Source: Schizophyllum amplum
Lineage: Eukaryota; Basidiomycota; Agaricomycetes; Agaricales; Schizophyllaceae
Direction: 5' to 3'
Assembly: GCA_007026445.1 (NCBI GenBank)
Contig: VDMD01000001.1
Location: forward strand, 4,278,001 to 4,342,000
Length of the DNA: 64,000 bases
A model generated the notes under the pieces. It searched no databases. It had not been told where the DNA came from and was given only the letters and a program-made list of their open reading frames with translations. Positions 48,366-60,273 of the stretch are shown here, one piece after another (positions within the stretch are counted from its first letter, which is position 1; each line of letters begins with the position of its first letter). Position numbers and translations under genes: made by a program.

Positions 48366-48884
48366 AGGTAGTCGCCGGACGCGCGGCAGGTAGCAAGGTC
48401 CAGCCGGCCTGCTGCAATCGGAACGCACAGGCATCGAACTGCTCTAGGCTGGGCTCTACCGCGTCGTCGCCGCTTCATGTCAAGGCCTCCCTGCCTGCGG
48501 AACAACCCACCTGCTAGCGGCGAGCGCTATTCGCTCATCGCTCAGCTACCCATGTCCTGCGGACACGCTCTATGTAACGGCTATCCTGTATTGTTGGACA
48601 TGCTCTCTCTGTATACACGCTGTGCGCATTGTAATATTCTAGGCAGGTACCTATACGCCGAATTACCGCGACTGTCGCGCGCGAGTGGTCAGACACATTG
48701 TCGCTGACCCCGGGGGACGGCGGGCCTGTTCCCAGGATGACGGCGGCGGGTGCGGCGTGCCGGGCAATGCTGCGGGTCGCGGTGAACCCGCCCGCCATCA
48801 ATCGGCGAAGAGCCGGACCCCGGATAATATGCCGGTATATCAGTAATGGTGATTAAAGGCAGGGAAACCCAATTACCGCAGATT
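48366..48884. other. Region between transposase stop and right terminal repeat
   Basis: About 520 bp, presumably the 3' UTR and subterminal region of the KDZ element. No separate feature recognised. Confidence 0.5.
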
Positions 48885-49002
48885 CGGGGCTGACCGTATT
48901 TGGACGCCCAGAATATCTAGATATGTCCCAGCTTTACTGAGACTGTACAGCTGGGCAATATCTGAATACGACCCCCAATGGTGGCAGGGGATATCTAGAT
49001 AC
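48885..49002 (-). repeat. Right inverted terminal repeat of the KDZ element
   Basis: Its reverse complement starts TATCTAGATA, then GGGGGTCGTATTCAGATATTG, GCTGTACAG, CATATCTAGATATT, GGGCGTCC and AATACGG, collinear with 35187-35300. It contains a second ATATCTAGATAT palindrome internally. The following 49003-50014 (about 1 kb) holds no supported gene. Confidence 0.7.
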
Positions 49003-50014
49003 AGCCCCGGCCAATGGTGGTTAGGATAGGTTTGGCAGCTTCTAACTCGCTTGGAATGACTGTGGCCTTGCACTTGAGATACTGTTAAGTTCTGGACACC
49101 CAATTCTCGCTCCATGGCTGCAAAATCCGCGTGAGTGACTTCGATCACATGACCTGTGCTGCTCAACTCCAGGAATTGCTTACGTGATGTTCCCAGAGTT
49201 CGAGCGTCCGATCAAATGTCCTGAACTCAATCGTTTCCCTTCTCCTTCCTGACCCTCGAGCACCCTCTCCGTGCCCTCACCGCTCAAACACGGCAGCATC
49301 GAAGAACCATGTCGCAATCTCCCTCTCTGCTTAACACGAGTGGGCAGCACATGTTCCATGCGTTCTGCATGTACGCATTAGCGCGGCTGCGCAAAGAGCG
49401 CCCCAGCGCGTTGGGGTGGTGCTGAGCTACGATCAGCGTCGGCCATCTTCATCTGCAACCCGGGTGCACGCGCCGGGGGGTGTTATGTCTGCTACAATAG
49501 CTTCCACCAAATACGTTCTCGCATCCTCATGTTCTGTATGCATGCTGAACAACACTTTACAGGCCTTGGATGCATGAAGATCATGGACCCTCCCTTCCCC
49601 TACCTCAAACTCACCACACGGCCAACTCTTCGTCTCTTTCCCCCTTTGCCGCGCCATGCCACACTGCTGCCGTCAACCGCCTCCGCCGATAGATCCATCG
49701 TGACCAAGTGCGTCCCTCTTCCCCCTCCGGTATATGCTTGTGGCTCACTAAGTCGCAGCTATGGCTGGCACCGGTATAGTGCACTGGGCCTGCTTGCCCC
49801 AATGCGGCATCACGAGCGCGGCGGCGAGGCGAGATGCGCCATTCAGCGGTAGGCTGCAGAAGATTGCAGCTCGGGAACATGTGGTAGTGGGGTGGTGCTT
49901 GCATGACCCTTGCATGCAGCACAGGAGGAGGTAGCGCGGGTTGGCATTCATACATATTTACAACTAATACCGCAGGCCCCTGGGCTGCAGCAATATATCA
50001 TTCTGTCCTCCCCC

Positions 50015-53000
50015 TCATCCCTGCCGGATCTCCGCGAGTCTGCGGGGTTGACCAGTTGTTTGGCTTGGCGCTGCTCGTCCTCTCCTTCCATGACCGGTAC
50101 CTCCACGTCCAGCTGGTGGAGTTGTTGATGATGCTGAAGTCGCGGCTTCTAACGCTGCAGCTTTCCTTTTGTCGACCTCGGCGAGACTGCTTGCTGTGAG
50201 TACGTCCTCCTCTGGCCCGATGTTGCTGTTGATGCGGTACGGCTGTAGATGAACCGCATCCCTCATCTGTGCCGTGTTCAGGACAACGTCCTGTGGGCTA
50301 CTCGCATGATGAACTCGGGCAGCCCTTTTGGGCCTGCTTTTGTCTCCTTCTTCGAAGACGAAGTGAGTACCGGTAGCCTGGCATTTGTGCGTGGCGCAGC
50401 GGTGCTGAACATTGACAGTGCAGAGAAGGGCCTGGAATTATTGTGAGTCAGATATGGTACGCACTCAATTGAAATGCTGACCTTCGGGTGGACAAACACA
50501 AAGTGAGGTTGCTCGTGAGGCGCCACGGCGGGCATGCCGTAGGTCGGTGTGCTTGTGTTGAGCTTCATGACTTCCAACAGGATTCCGGATGGTGTTTGCG
50601 AGTAGTCTTCCACAGACCCAGCAAGCTGTATAATCTCCCTCACAGCCGCCAGGAAGGTGGTCAGTCCCGACGGTGCACGCACGATGACGAACTGATCAAT
50701 GCTGCAGTTGTCGCCATTCTCGAGGACATAGTCACTGCATGTCTTGTACAAATCGGACGCCTTGTGAATGACGCTGGGCATCCGTTCTCCGGTAAGCGTT
50801 TCTGCAAAGGAGCGTCGGCCCTGCTTATCCGTTCTGCATAAACCTGGACAAAATCTCCCTCAGATCTCTTTGCTAATGCTTAAGAACAGGGAACTAACCT
50901 CGGCGAGAAGAGGCATCGTACTCGAGGCCAAGATACCGTGTTATTGTGCTTGGCTGAGCAACGAGGCTGGCGGGTCCGGGCCCAAATTGATGCCACTCGT
51001 TTGCGACAGGAAGCAGCATAGGAGGAGTAGCGTGAGATGATGTCTTGGAGTGATGAAGTCGCTCATGGGTGGCATTTGCATGTTCCGGGGAGGTGGCTGG
51101 TATAGACGTCTGATCACGCGTGTTGAAGTATCCACCGGCAATGAGGTGACGGATGCGATTGCCTTGAGCAAAGGCCAAGGCGATATCACGGGATGGCGCG
51201 TGACGGTTCGAGTGGACGCTCTTTGCGCGGATCACCGCATTAAATGATTCGAAGGCTTCAGTGGCAAAGAGGATAGCTGGTCCAAAGCGGCGTATATGCT
51301 CGGGCAAGTGGACGATGATGTGAAACTTCGGTTTGTTGAACCACTGAGATGTCCAGCGAGCTGTGCAAAGCAGGAACTGTTGAATTTCTAGATGGAGGAG
51401 AGGCTAACATATGTTTGAGTTACTTGTTCGGTGTGCAAGTTCCGCAAAAACGTACCAAGTATGTATGAATATTCTCGATTTCTGGTTGCCAGACGAGAGG
51501 AATCAGCTTGGAGAGGGACAGCCAAGCTGCATAACAGTCGCTCGAGACCATGTCGTATAAAACGAAGGGCGCCACCTGTGCAATAGCCCGAAAATCGCGC
51601 CCAGTGAGTGATCCGGCATATTGTACGAGTGTCTCGCCGTTCAGAGGGGATATTCCTAAGCCAGAGACATCCACGGATGACAGGCGCGTCTTGAGAAGTG
51701 CCTTCATGTCGTCCTTGCGCTTGAGTTTGTTCTGGATTAGGTCGCGCCAGAAGTACTTGACAAAGCCAAGCAAGACAACGTGCAGGACTTCCACCGGCGT
51801 ATCTGCGTGAGGATCGAGACCTGAGAGTGATGTAAGTCTATCATGCCAGGAATTCCCCAGACGCACAGAAACACACCGTTAATGCGCCAGACTGGGCTCA
51901 TTGTGTTCTCCGGCAGCTCCGTCGCCTTCTTCTGCAGTGCAGCCAGTTTGGCCGGCTTGCCCCTCTTGTGTTCATAGGATGCGAAAAGCGACTCCATGAA
52001 GTGAAGCTGGTACGTGTCCTTGATCCCAGTTGCTGTACGGCGATCCTCAAGGGCTGTCTTCTTTCCGACCACAGTAGCGGCTGTCGTGAACGTAGACCGC
52101 AGTTCTGCAACCGTCTCCGCTTTCTTGCGAGGCTTTCCTGGCTGAGCGCATATATTAGGGAATAGGACAGACTGGAACGAGATAGATCATACCTTGACAA
52201 AGGCGCGCAGGCGATTGAGAAGCTCTGCCGCCGTCTCTTGAATTTTCTTTTTGCGCGACTTCTTCTGCTTAGGCGCTTTTGCCTTCTGAGCCTGAGGAGC
52301 AGCGGGTAGAGGAGTGGATGCAGCGGACGGGACAGATGGCTCGTCCTGAGTCTCATTCATCGGATCTACGCTTGGCGTAGGAGATGGCGCTGCCGATGAG
52401 CGATCAGACATGTGTGTGGACCCATCCGAATCATCTGGCTCGTCGTTGCGACTCGGAGAGACTGTAGGGCCGGTAACATCATCATCCTCCGCACCATCAA
52501 ACCCCTTCACCCAACAAGCACGACAGAACAACTTGCCGCGCAGACCGATATGGCAAGCGAACTCGCTTTGCATGGGATTATCCCCAAGAAGAGCAAGAAC
52601 CGAGGGAATGAGCAAGACGGGCTCGTGAGTAACAGAGTCCCACGCCCAGATGCCATTCTTCTGCGCGTCTCTATAGAGGAACGGTCAGCTTGCAGGGAAC
52701 AACGCTGCGCAGAAGTCCTATACTCACTCAAGTTGATCAACGATACCATCCAGCATCTCCAGCGGTGGCGCAATGTTCGAAGTTGCGAGAAAATGGACAT
52801 TGTACTCCTTGTGAACCTCCGCGCGAGGCAGGCCGGCTGGTGTGAAGAGGAAGCTGTTATGTTTATTCCACTTCTTCGAGACGTTTCCGGAGGTATCGTC
52901 GCAATACATCCATAGCGGGAACGCGTATGTGCGATAGCCTTTTGATTTAGCTCTCCATTCATTCCCGACAGCCGGATCGGTCTTGGTCCATGCGTGCGTC

Positions 53001-54694
53001 TCTTTTGTTGTGGGGTTGTAGAGACCTGGGAGGTTTTGAGCAAAACAAGATGGGACGGGAGCGTGTACTTACCTGATATCAGAGACGGATGAGGTAGCCC
53101 ATAGAGGCGTGTAGCGTCTGCCTGGAGTCCCGTAAAGTTCTTCAGAAACTCGCGCTCAGAGTGCACTACACCGCCATCATCAATGACGCGCCAGCTAGCG
53201 GTAGCGTTATCGCTGTTCACCACAGACATGCGCAAGCACCTGGCATACATGACCTGCTTTTTGGACGACGGGTCTAGGCGCGTAAACCACCGGATGGGCA
53301 TACAGCAATCACCACTTTCCAGCATTGCAGGCTCTAGGATGAAATAATCGCGTCCACCTATGCGTGCAGCCGGTGTCGTGAGCTCACTCGGTAGCTCGCG
53401 CAGCCAACGGTCCGCCTGACGTGCTTCCGAGAGCTTGGCACCACTATCTTCGGGGTAGAAGGACAGATGAGGGCGGACTTTTGGGTTTGCCATTTCCTGC
53501 ATGATGCTTTTAGCTGGCATAACGGATATATGAAGCACAGAACGCACCTGAGCAATGATCTGAGCCAGATTATTGACGAAATACTTGTGCCCTAAGGCGC
53601 CATCGTATCCAATGGTCTCGATGCCACATATCCTTTGCAGCGCAGCGTTGAGCTTGAGCATTGACGCGACGGAGGGGACATCGTTGACCTTGTTTACTCT
53701 GAGCAGCCAGAGAAACAAGTCAAGCTGGTTTTGCGAGAACACCGAGCGTGGTAGATGCATGAGAACATCAAGCGTACATGTCTATGATATCGTCAAAGTG
53801 AGTCGTAAGTACAGAGAACGGTGAGAACTGCAGGCTCACAATACGATCCTCCCAAGGAAACCAGTCACGAGAGAGCTGTTCCGGATCCTTGACGCGCATG
53901 CGCTTACGACCTCCTCCGGCGTCAAAATCTCCTGTGTCCTCTTCTCGATCAGAAAGACCAGAAGCATGATCTAATGCATCCAGATTCAATAGCTTGTGAG
54001 CGTCTTGACGCAAATGCCACCAGGGCAAACAAGACTGACCAGCAAGATCTTCGTCCGCAGACTCTTCACCGCTCGTATCGGAGCGTTCAACTTCTTCATT
54101 GTCAGAGCCCACGGCCGCCTCATCCTCTTCATCTTCTCGTTGCATATAATCTAGAAGATTCTGTGCGACGGCGGCAGCAGCCTGCTCGTCGGGTGAGAGG
54201 TCCAGTGTCGCGCCGTTTACACGGTCCTCAAGATTCCAAGAGAAGCCGAGAGGAGAACTTCCTCGCGAGCGTCGACCACTATCTGAAGAGGGCGACGGCA
54301 AGCGTGAGGTGGTCTGGCCGTGGGTCATAGACTGCAGGAGCGCAACGAGCGCATCGTGCTCCAACGCCCCCGGCCCGCTGTCCTGCTGGTTCCATTGTCC
54401 CGAATGGAGATCGGCGTCGGCCGCACTGCGTTCTCCAGATGCTTCATCCTCTTGGCGTCGCTCAAGCGCGCGGACAGCTGTCTTGTGTGAATGAGACTCT
54501 TCGTGTTTGCGCATACTGCCGCTGCGCTTGTCTCGAAGGACACCATCTGCGCAGACAGAGCAGGTGAATCTTTCTTTGCCATTAACAACTCGAGGGTCCC
54601 AGACTGTGCAGAGCGCGAAGTATCAGGACACAGTCAATGGGATCAATCAAGTGGTCTTACAGGACTCCGGGGCCTTAGAACTGGAGTCAGCCAT
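50015..54694 (-). CDS. Plavaka (CACTA-like) transposase
   Basis: DNA transposase of 1372 aa, complement(join(50015..50431,50482..50843,50899..51376,51456..51820,51877..52141,52193..52670,52728..53025,53073..53496,53548..53781,53840..54603,54661..54694)). All eleven exons join in frame with no stop. The N-terminus carries a C2H2 finger (RFTCSVCADG, then H and SH). Family landmarks follow: CTLDVLMHLPRSVFSQ, HNSFLFTPAGLPRAEV, LLGDNPMQSEFACHIG, KLFCRACWVKG, DTPVEVLHVVLLGFVKYFW, FVLYDMV, FATEAFESFNAVIRAK and SRDIALAFAQGNRIRHL. The last exon is a low-complexity tail. The DDE-type enzyme would cut and paste its own element. I did not find its terminal repeats. Confidence 0.92.
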
Positions 54695-56527
54695 GGTCAG
54701 AATGCCCCTCGAGCGAACTCGGAGGATGTACAAGGGTTGTGAAAAAATGCGCTTATCCCGTTTTGAACTTAGAGATCGGCGGTGTTCAAACCGAGTCATC
54801 CTATCCGGCGGACAAAGCCGAATGTCCCGGGGTCATAATCTCAATATGTACACAGGTTATCCGACTACGGGCTATCCGCCGTCTTTCTGAAGTGCTGCCT
54901 GTGTACTTATTGCATTTCTTCGACGTTTTCATGCGTCGCCGGGGACGGTCGCCCCTCTATATTGCTTGTTCCACTTCTCAGTCACCGTGCTGCAATAGCG
55001 CGCCTTTTGTGCCAGGGAAGAAGACGCCACCACGAGGTATCGACCGTCTCTATTCCTCGGTGGGGGGTTCGCACCTCGTCAGTAAACGCCTTGGACAGGA
55101 CACATAGCCGGTGTCTCGAGATCTCACAAGGGACAATGATAGGTTTCTCAGGATGCATCCGAGGGAGGTGACCAGTCGAGTCTCCGCGCGTCAGCCGCAT
55201 GTCATGGCGAGGACATCATGATCAAATCGTCAGTGAGTACACAAATGTTGGACGGAAGTCTTGCCGGTGACTCACACTCATCTTCTCGACCTCACGTTGA
55301 ACTTGCAGTGGCAGGTTTGTATGCGTATACAGTGCATGCAAGACATCAATTACCTGCCTTATACAGTAATTCTTTCCCATCGCCCGCTCGCGCGCCTGCA
55401 TGTCGTCTCCTCACCCCCGTTGGCGGCTGGTGGATACATAATACGAGAAGGAGAGGCCATATTGTAGTATGTGTGAGTTTCTCAGGGCATGTAATGAGGG
55501 AAACGCGACGTTGGTGCTGTTGTCCTGTCCGACCAAGGATCAGATCGTGTACTTCTGAACTCGCAAAACTATCGCAAAAATCGTGTTCTTCTTTCACCAT
55601 CTGTGTGAGAACATGCTGTAGTATATTCCACATCGTTTCTGAAGGTAAATGAGATGTCGCAGGCAGCCTGCGAGCGGGAGAGAGGGCGATGGGAAATAAT
55701 TACCGTATTAGGCAGGTAATTGATCTCCTGCAGGCACTGTACATACATCCGAGCCAATCAAGGTCCCTTCGGCTGGCCTCACTATCAATCATGGAGTTGT
55801 TCGACAGGGTTGGGCCTTCAATTGTTCGACTGTTCAACGTTCAAGGTCGCCCTGGTCGCCTGGCGGGCGTGATACACGATGCGCCGATTATTACCCAGGC
55901 CGCTGGACGTAGGACGAATGTCAATGACTCATCGGCCCACTGGGCGTTCAGCCCGCCTTGGTACCGCATCCACTATCCAGCGTTACCGAGGCCCGCCTTC
56001 GTGGAAGGCCAAGTCGGGTGCGATGACAGCTGGCGCTTGACGAGTCGAGCGTCAACACAGCTTGCTGCCATGTCAAGCTCGCACGCAAGTCAAAGGAGAT
56101 CCCGCCGTCGGGCGCATAGCCCAGGGGCGGGTGCTGTGTCGGCCGCGTGGAACGATGAGAGCGGAGCGGCGGGCGCGCCGACGCCAGGCGATGCGCGCAA
56201 GTTCAACCAATTCAACCAAGCACGTGGCTTGTAAGTTGGCGATGCGACGACGTCACGCGGCACTGCTTGAGGTGGCGGGCCCGCCTTTCTTCACCAACCA
56301 GCGCTGAAGACGTTGGACCGACGTCTGAAGGCAGTGCGAAGGGAGAGAGGCATAAGAGCAACTAAAAAGGACACCCTGCGCGCCAGCACAGACCGCCCCC
56401 AAAGGAACAGCGAAAGAGTCAGCCCCTCGCCGGCTCAGCTTGCCCCTCTTGAATCTTGTTCCGAGTCACCCTCTTAGTCACCATTTTCCAGCCGAGAGAC
56501 CGCCGCGTGACACTCGATCATCCGGTT
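54695..56527. other. Intergenic between Plavaka and the bZIP gene
   Basis: About 1.8 kb. Apart from the hairpin repeat at 55316-55757 there is no supported feature. Short plus-strand frames around 55.7-56.3 kb lack coding character. The part from about 56.3 kb is pyrimidine-rich and probably the bZIP promoter and leader. Confidence 0.55.
55316..55757. repeat. MITE-like inverted repeat (about 440 bp)
   Basis: The left arm (about 55316-55420) contains ATCAATTACCTGCCT, ATAC.GTAATT and TTTCCCATCGCCC followed by CGCTCGC. The right arm (about 55650-55757) is its reverse complement with mismatches: GGGCGATGGGAAA, AATTACCGTAT, AGGCAGGTAATTGAT, CAGGCACTGTACATACA. The ~230-bp centre has no coding capacity. 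This structure fits a miniature inverted-repeat transposable element; target duplication and other copies are unknown. Confidence 0.65.
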
Positions 56528-57133
56528 ATGGACAATTCAAATATGCAGGCACTCTTCACCGACTCTTTCGCTTTTCCCCCCACCACCGCGCCCCCCTTTG
56601 CTGCCACCGCGCCGCACATTCCTTCTCGCACCTACGTGCCGCCCCTCCCAGCGTCCTCGTGCCCAGCTATGTCTAACGCCCCCGAGCGCCGCACCCCTGA
56701 GGCCCCTGTTCAGCCACACACGCCCGCGGACAGGCAGGACGGGGCCCCCGTCGATTCAGATCAGTCCCCCGACGGCCCGACCCACACGCGCAACTATGTG
56801 ACTCCATCCTCCACGTCCAAGAAGGATATCCCGGCCTTCTACGCGCGTAAACGCGCACGGTCGCAGGCGTTTGGCGATGACGAGGAGGACGAGCTGCCGG
56901 AGGAGCTTCCCCCCTCTGCTGGGGCGACCGACCAGGAGAAGATCGAGTACCGCCGGCGTCGCAACACGCTCGCCGCGCGCCGCAGCCGGCAGAAGAAGGC
57001 GGACAAGATGGCCACGCTAGAGGACGATGTGCGACGCCTTACGAGCGACCGCGACACCTGGAAGACACGCGCGCAGACGCTGCGTCAGCTCCTGCTCAGC
57101 CACGGCATCCCCTGCAAGGAGTTTGAGGACTAG
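56528..57133 (+). CDS. GCN4/CpcA-type bZIP transcription factor
   Basis: Intronless gene, 201 aa from ATG 56528 (MDNSNMQALFTDSFAF). The C-terminus holds the bZIP: EYRRRRNTLAARRSRQKK basic region with the N-x7-R signature, then heptad leucines in a short zipper (MATLEDDVRRL, TLRQLL). The N-terminal part is Pro/Ala-rich with an acidic stretch (DDEEDELPEELPP) and TPSSTSKKDIPAFYARKRARS, as in GCN4-like activators. GCN4/CpcA factors switch on amino-acid biosynthesis during starvation and are often translationally controlled by upstream ORFs; I could not prove such ORFs here because the transcript start is unknown. The frame stays open upstream of the ATG without a better in-frame ATG. Confidence 0.9.
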   Translation: MDNSNMQALFTDSFAFPPTTAPPFAATAPHIPSRTYVPPLPASSCPAMSNAPERRTPEAPVQPHTPADRQDGAPVDSDQSPDGPTHTRNYVTPSSTSKKDIPAFYARKRARSQAFGDDEEDELPEELPPSAGATDQEKIEYRRRRNTLAARRSRQKKADKMATLEDDVRRLTSDRDTWKTRAQTLRQLLLSHGIPCKEFED

Positions 57134-57865
57134 TCGCGTGCCCCTTCATCGTTTCCTGCCTCCCTGCGTGTTGTCCCTGGTAAATGAACTCGGTGCGTTC
57201 CCCGACCTTCCTCGGAGTGTGGCGCTAAATGTTTCGCCGCAGTAGTTGACGCCGACGCTGGTTGCTGTACGCGCCGGCACCCCATCTGCTCGCCGAGAGA
57301 CATACTCTGCGCCACACCATTCGAGAATGAGGGACACGTCGGGCCCCGCGCGACATGCGCGGGTAACTTATGATGCTACCTCTTCCGCAGCCTGCAGTGC
57401 TTCCGATTCGGACAGACCGCTTGGAAGGCGATCAGACAAACACCTGTCGACGTAGCGTGCTGCTGCACGATCTCTCATGATTAGGCTTAATTGCGTGCTG
57501 GCCAGTTATGGACTCGCTTGCGCTCACGGACTGAATCTTCATGTATACCCAGCCTCTCGTGTGCGCCTGCAGTAATTTATAGTAATCGCCATGAAGTGGC
57601 TGTAAACACATTGTGTATCATCGAGTCCGCGTCGTAAGGACTGTACCTAGGATTAGACCACTTGGGCAATCGATCGCTGTACGCGTCTTCTTCCAGACCA
57701 CGGGCTCGCAGACGGCGCTTCGCGCGCGATCCCCTTGTGGGTTAGCCAGTCGGTGCGAGCACGCCGCCGTTCAGAGCTTCTCGTCCGGCGCGATCCGGGC
57801 GCGCGTGGCAATTTCGCCAGGTCACAAACTTCTCCGGGTCATCTGGCGGTCACGCACAAGCGAAG
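57134..57865. other. Intergenic, nothing recognised
   Basis: About 730 bp between the bZIP stop and the aminopeptidase start, holding the terminator of the first and promoter of the second; no site is identified. Confidence 0.6.
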
Positions 57866-60273
57866 ATGAGTGGACGCGTGCCATCGATGACAGGGCGTCT
57901 CCCGCACCGACTCAGCCACAGACTCGTACGCCAGATGTCGACGAACGCGCACGTTATCCCCTTCAACCCGGAAAAACCCGCCACGGCGGACGCGGCGCGC
58001 CTCTGGGCGACCGCATACCGCGCGGAAAAGGCGCCCAAGGTGGGCACGGCACGCACACTGTACGGCGCTGGGCCCGATGGCGGGCACGCCGTATTGAGCG
58101 CACTTGGTGCAGGCTTCGCCAAAGAGAGACCTGACGCAAAAAGAGAGCGCGTGCGGAAAGCGGTCGGCGCGGCTGTCAAAAGCGTGAAGGAGCTTGAGGA
58201 CCTGGCGAAGTTGACCATCGACACGGCCGGGGAGCCGCAAGCTGCAGGTACGTCTCGTCTTTAGCGGAGGTCTTGGCTTCCTGTGGCTGACCCGAGGCGG
58301 GCGACAGCGGCCGCGGCGCACCTAGCGTTGGTGAGTGGCGCTCTTCGACTGGTCACAGGTGGGCGCTGAAGAGTGCATTTTTGCCGGTTAGTACAAGTTT
58401 TCGCTCAAGACGTCGCCTGGGTCGCCGTTTGCGCCGGGTGCGACGGTGCCCGTGCCGGAGAAGGTGGAGATCGCCCCGAGCGAGACCTCGGAGGAATGGG
58501 TGCGCGGGGTGGTGACAGGGCGCGCGCAAAACCTTGCGAGGACGGTCAGTCAAGGTCCTAAATGGTATAGGCCCCGATTTGACGATGATTATCCACCAAG
58601 CTCATGGAGCTTCCGGCGAACATGATGACGCCTACGGTAAACTTATCCCCTCGTTCGGAAGGAAGGAAGCGCTAACGTGAGACAGGCCTTTACCGAGCGC
58701 GTCAAGAAAGAGTTCGCGGGCTTGGACAATGTAGAAATCATTGTACGAGATGCAGGTCGGTTACTCACTCTGCTATGCCGTGGCGCATTTGTTAATGTTG
58801 GTTCCGCGCAGCATGGGCCGAGTCGAAAGGCATGAATGCATTCCTTTCCGTGACGCACGGGTCAGCACAGCCGGCCAAGTTTATGGAGATGTGAGTCGGC
58901 TATTGCTTGTAGTGTTTACGTCCGGCGTTCTGGGCAAGATGTCCGTTTGCTAATTGGATAAATCGCAGTCACTACAAGGGAGCACCCTCAAAGGATGCGC
59001 AGCCGCTGGCACTTGTCGGGAAAGGTATCACCTTCGACACGGGCGGCATCTCCCTCAAGCCGAGAGCTGTAAGTGGGCGCTTGAATCACGTTTCGTGACC
59101 TGTACTTATCGATGGTGTAGGGCATGAAGGACATGCGTGCGGACATGGGTGTGTTGTGTCAGCAAACAAAGTCGCATCGCTTGTTCACATATGGTTTCTC
59201 AGGGGGCGCGGCCGTCGTTGTTTCTACAGCCCTCGCGGTGGCACAGTTGAAGTTGCCGTGAGTCAACTCGGTCTCGCTTATTTTTCTTATCGGCTGACGT
59301 GAATCATACAGCGTCAACCTCGTAGTGACCACTCCGTTGACGGAAAACATGCCTGGCGGGCGCGCCACAAAGCCTGGTGATATGTAAGCCGCAACATTGG
59401 CGGAGACTGGCCCGAGTGTCTCATCTATCAATACAGCGTGTATGCGATGAACGGCAAGTCAATTGAGGTCGACAACACGGACGCGGAGGGCCGCCTTGTT
59501 CTGTCCGGTGAGTATTCGTGTTTTAGGTATGTTACATTCATTGACGTTCAGCAGATGCGATCTACTATACAGCAACGGAATACAAGCCTCATACTCTGCT
59601 TGATGTGGCCACTCTGACCGGGTATTTTGAGTCCCTCCATTAAGAAGTGTTTTCTCAAACCCGCCTCAGAGCTATAGGTTACGCGCTCAGTGACGTATTC
59701 ACTGGTGTTTTCTCGGTAAGCTTTTCTGATTCTCATTAGATGGCTCCGTCTGATGTTGCTGCAGAGCTCGGATGACCTCTGGGATGAGCTTCACGCAGCG
59801 GGTGAGGCGGAGTACGACCGCTTCTGGCGCGTGCCGCTCGACGAGGACTACGGGCCACAAATCTATTCGTCGAATGCGGACTTGTGCAACGTGCGCGCGC
59901 TAGAATGACGCACGTTGATCGATAATTTGACTCATGTTTTTCCAGACTGGTGGCTCGGAAGGCGGCGCTTGCACAGCGGCACTCTTCCTGAAAGCCTTCG
60001 CTCCCGGGATTGAAGGGGAGGGTGATGCGCCTCCTGCACTTCGGTGGGCCCATATCGACATAGCAGGCGTCATGGAGGTGGGTGAAGGCCGGGTTATTGA
60101 CTGGCTGGTGCTGATGGCCCTCCGAACAGCACACGCGCCCGACGCCCTACATGGAGAAGGGCATGAGCGGCCGACCTGTGAGGTAAGCGCGTCAACCACG
60201 TCTATCGGAGACCCAGTCCTGATGTTCGAGTAGACCTCTGGTCGAGTTCATTCGCCGTGCATGCCAGCAGTAG
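57866..60273 (+). CDS. M17 leucine aminopeptidase, 17 exons
   Basis: Metallo-exopeptidase of 510 aa that removes N-terminal leucine and other residues; family enzymes are two-zinc hexamers. Exons: 57866-58247, 58308-58330, 58392-58544, 58601-58636, 58686-58755, 58812-58890, 58969-59068, 59121-59148, 59203-59257, 59312-59383, 59437-59507, 59555-59621, 59670-59715, 59765-59890, 59946-60077, 60130-60182, 60234-60273. Metal and catalytic motifs are intact: [16 protein letters not shown] (Lys, Asp), MRADMGGAA, and the signature NTDAEGRL. The chain ends [19 protein letters not shown], as is usual. The first ~25 residues are Arg-rich and nearly acid-free ([20 protein letters not shown]), so mitochondrial targeting is possible; [10 protein letters not shown] would be a cytosolic alternative start. 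Exon 2 is 23 nt. Confidence 0.95.

Larger units (their letters stand above)
35187..49002 (+). mobile_element. Candidate 13.8-kb KDZ DNA transposon with cargo genes
   Basis: The span is bounded by imperfect inverted repeats of about 115 bp (35187-35300 and 48885-49002). Both ends contain TATCTAGATA followed by GGGGGTCGTATTC, GATATTG, GCTGTAC, CTGG, CATATCT and AATACGG in the same order. It contains an apparently intact KDZ transposase next to the right end and three other genes (36293-39955, 40606-41768, 42936-44255) without transposase features. KDZ (Kyakuja-Dileera-Zisupton) elements are known from mushroom genomes. I could not identify a target-site duplication, so the exact ends are uncertain by some tens of bases. 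Confidence 0.6.

Noticed and set aside
48913..49002. TATCTAGATA repeats read as a CRISPR-like or satellite array
   Set aside because: The spacing is irregular and the matches are explained as the right terminal repeat of the KDZ element paired with 35187-35300.
49003..50014. Terminal repeat of the Plavaka element between the two transposons
   Set aside because: I compared this flank with 54700-54900 by eye and found no convincing inverted repeat; a proper self-alignment is needed.
55689..56234. 181-aa plus-strand frame before the bZIP gene
   Set aside because: It starts in the MITE-like arm, has no recognisable domain, and its composition is not coding-like; at most part of it could act as an upstream ORF.
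57839..58321. Minus-strand frames opposite exon 1 of the aminopeptidase
   Set aside because: Shadows of a GC-rich coding exon whose plus-strand protein is continuous with the M17 family.
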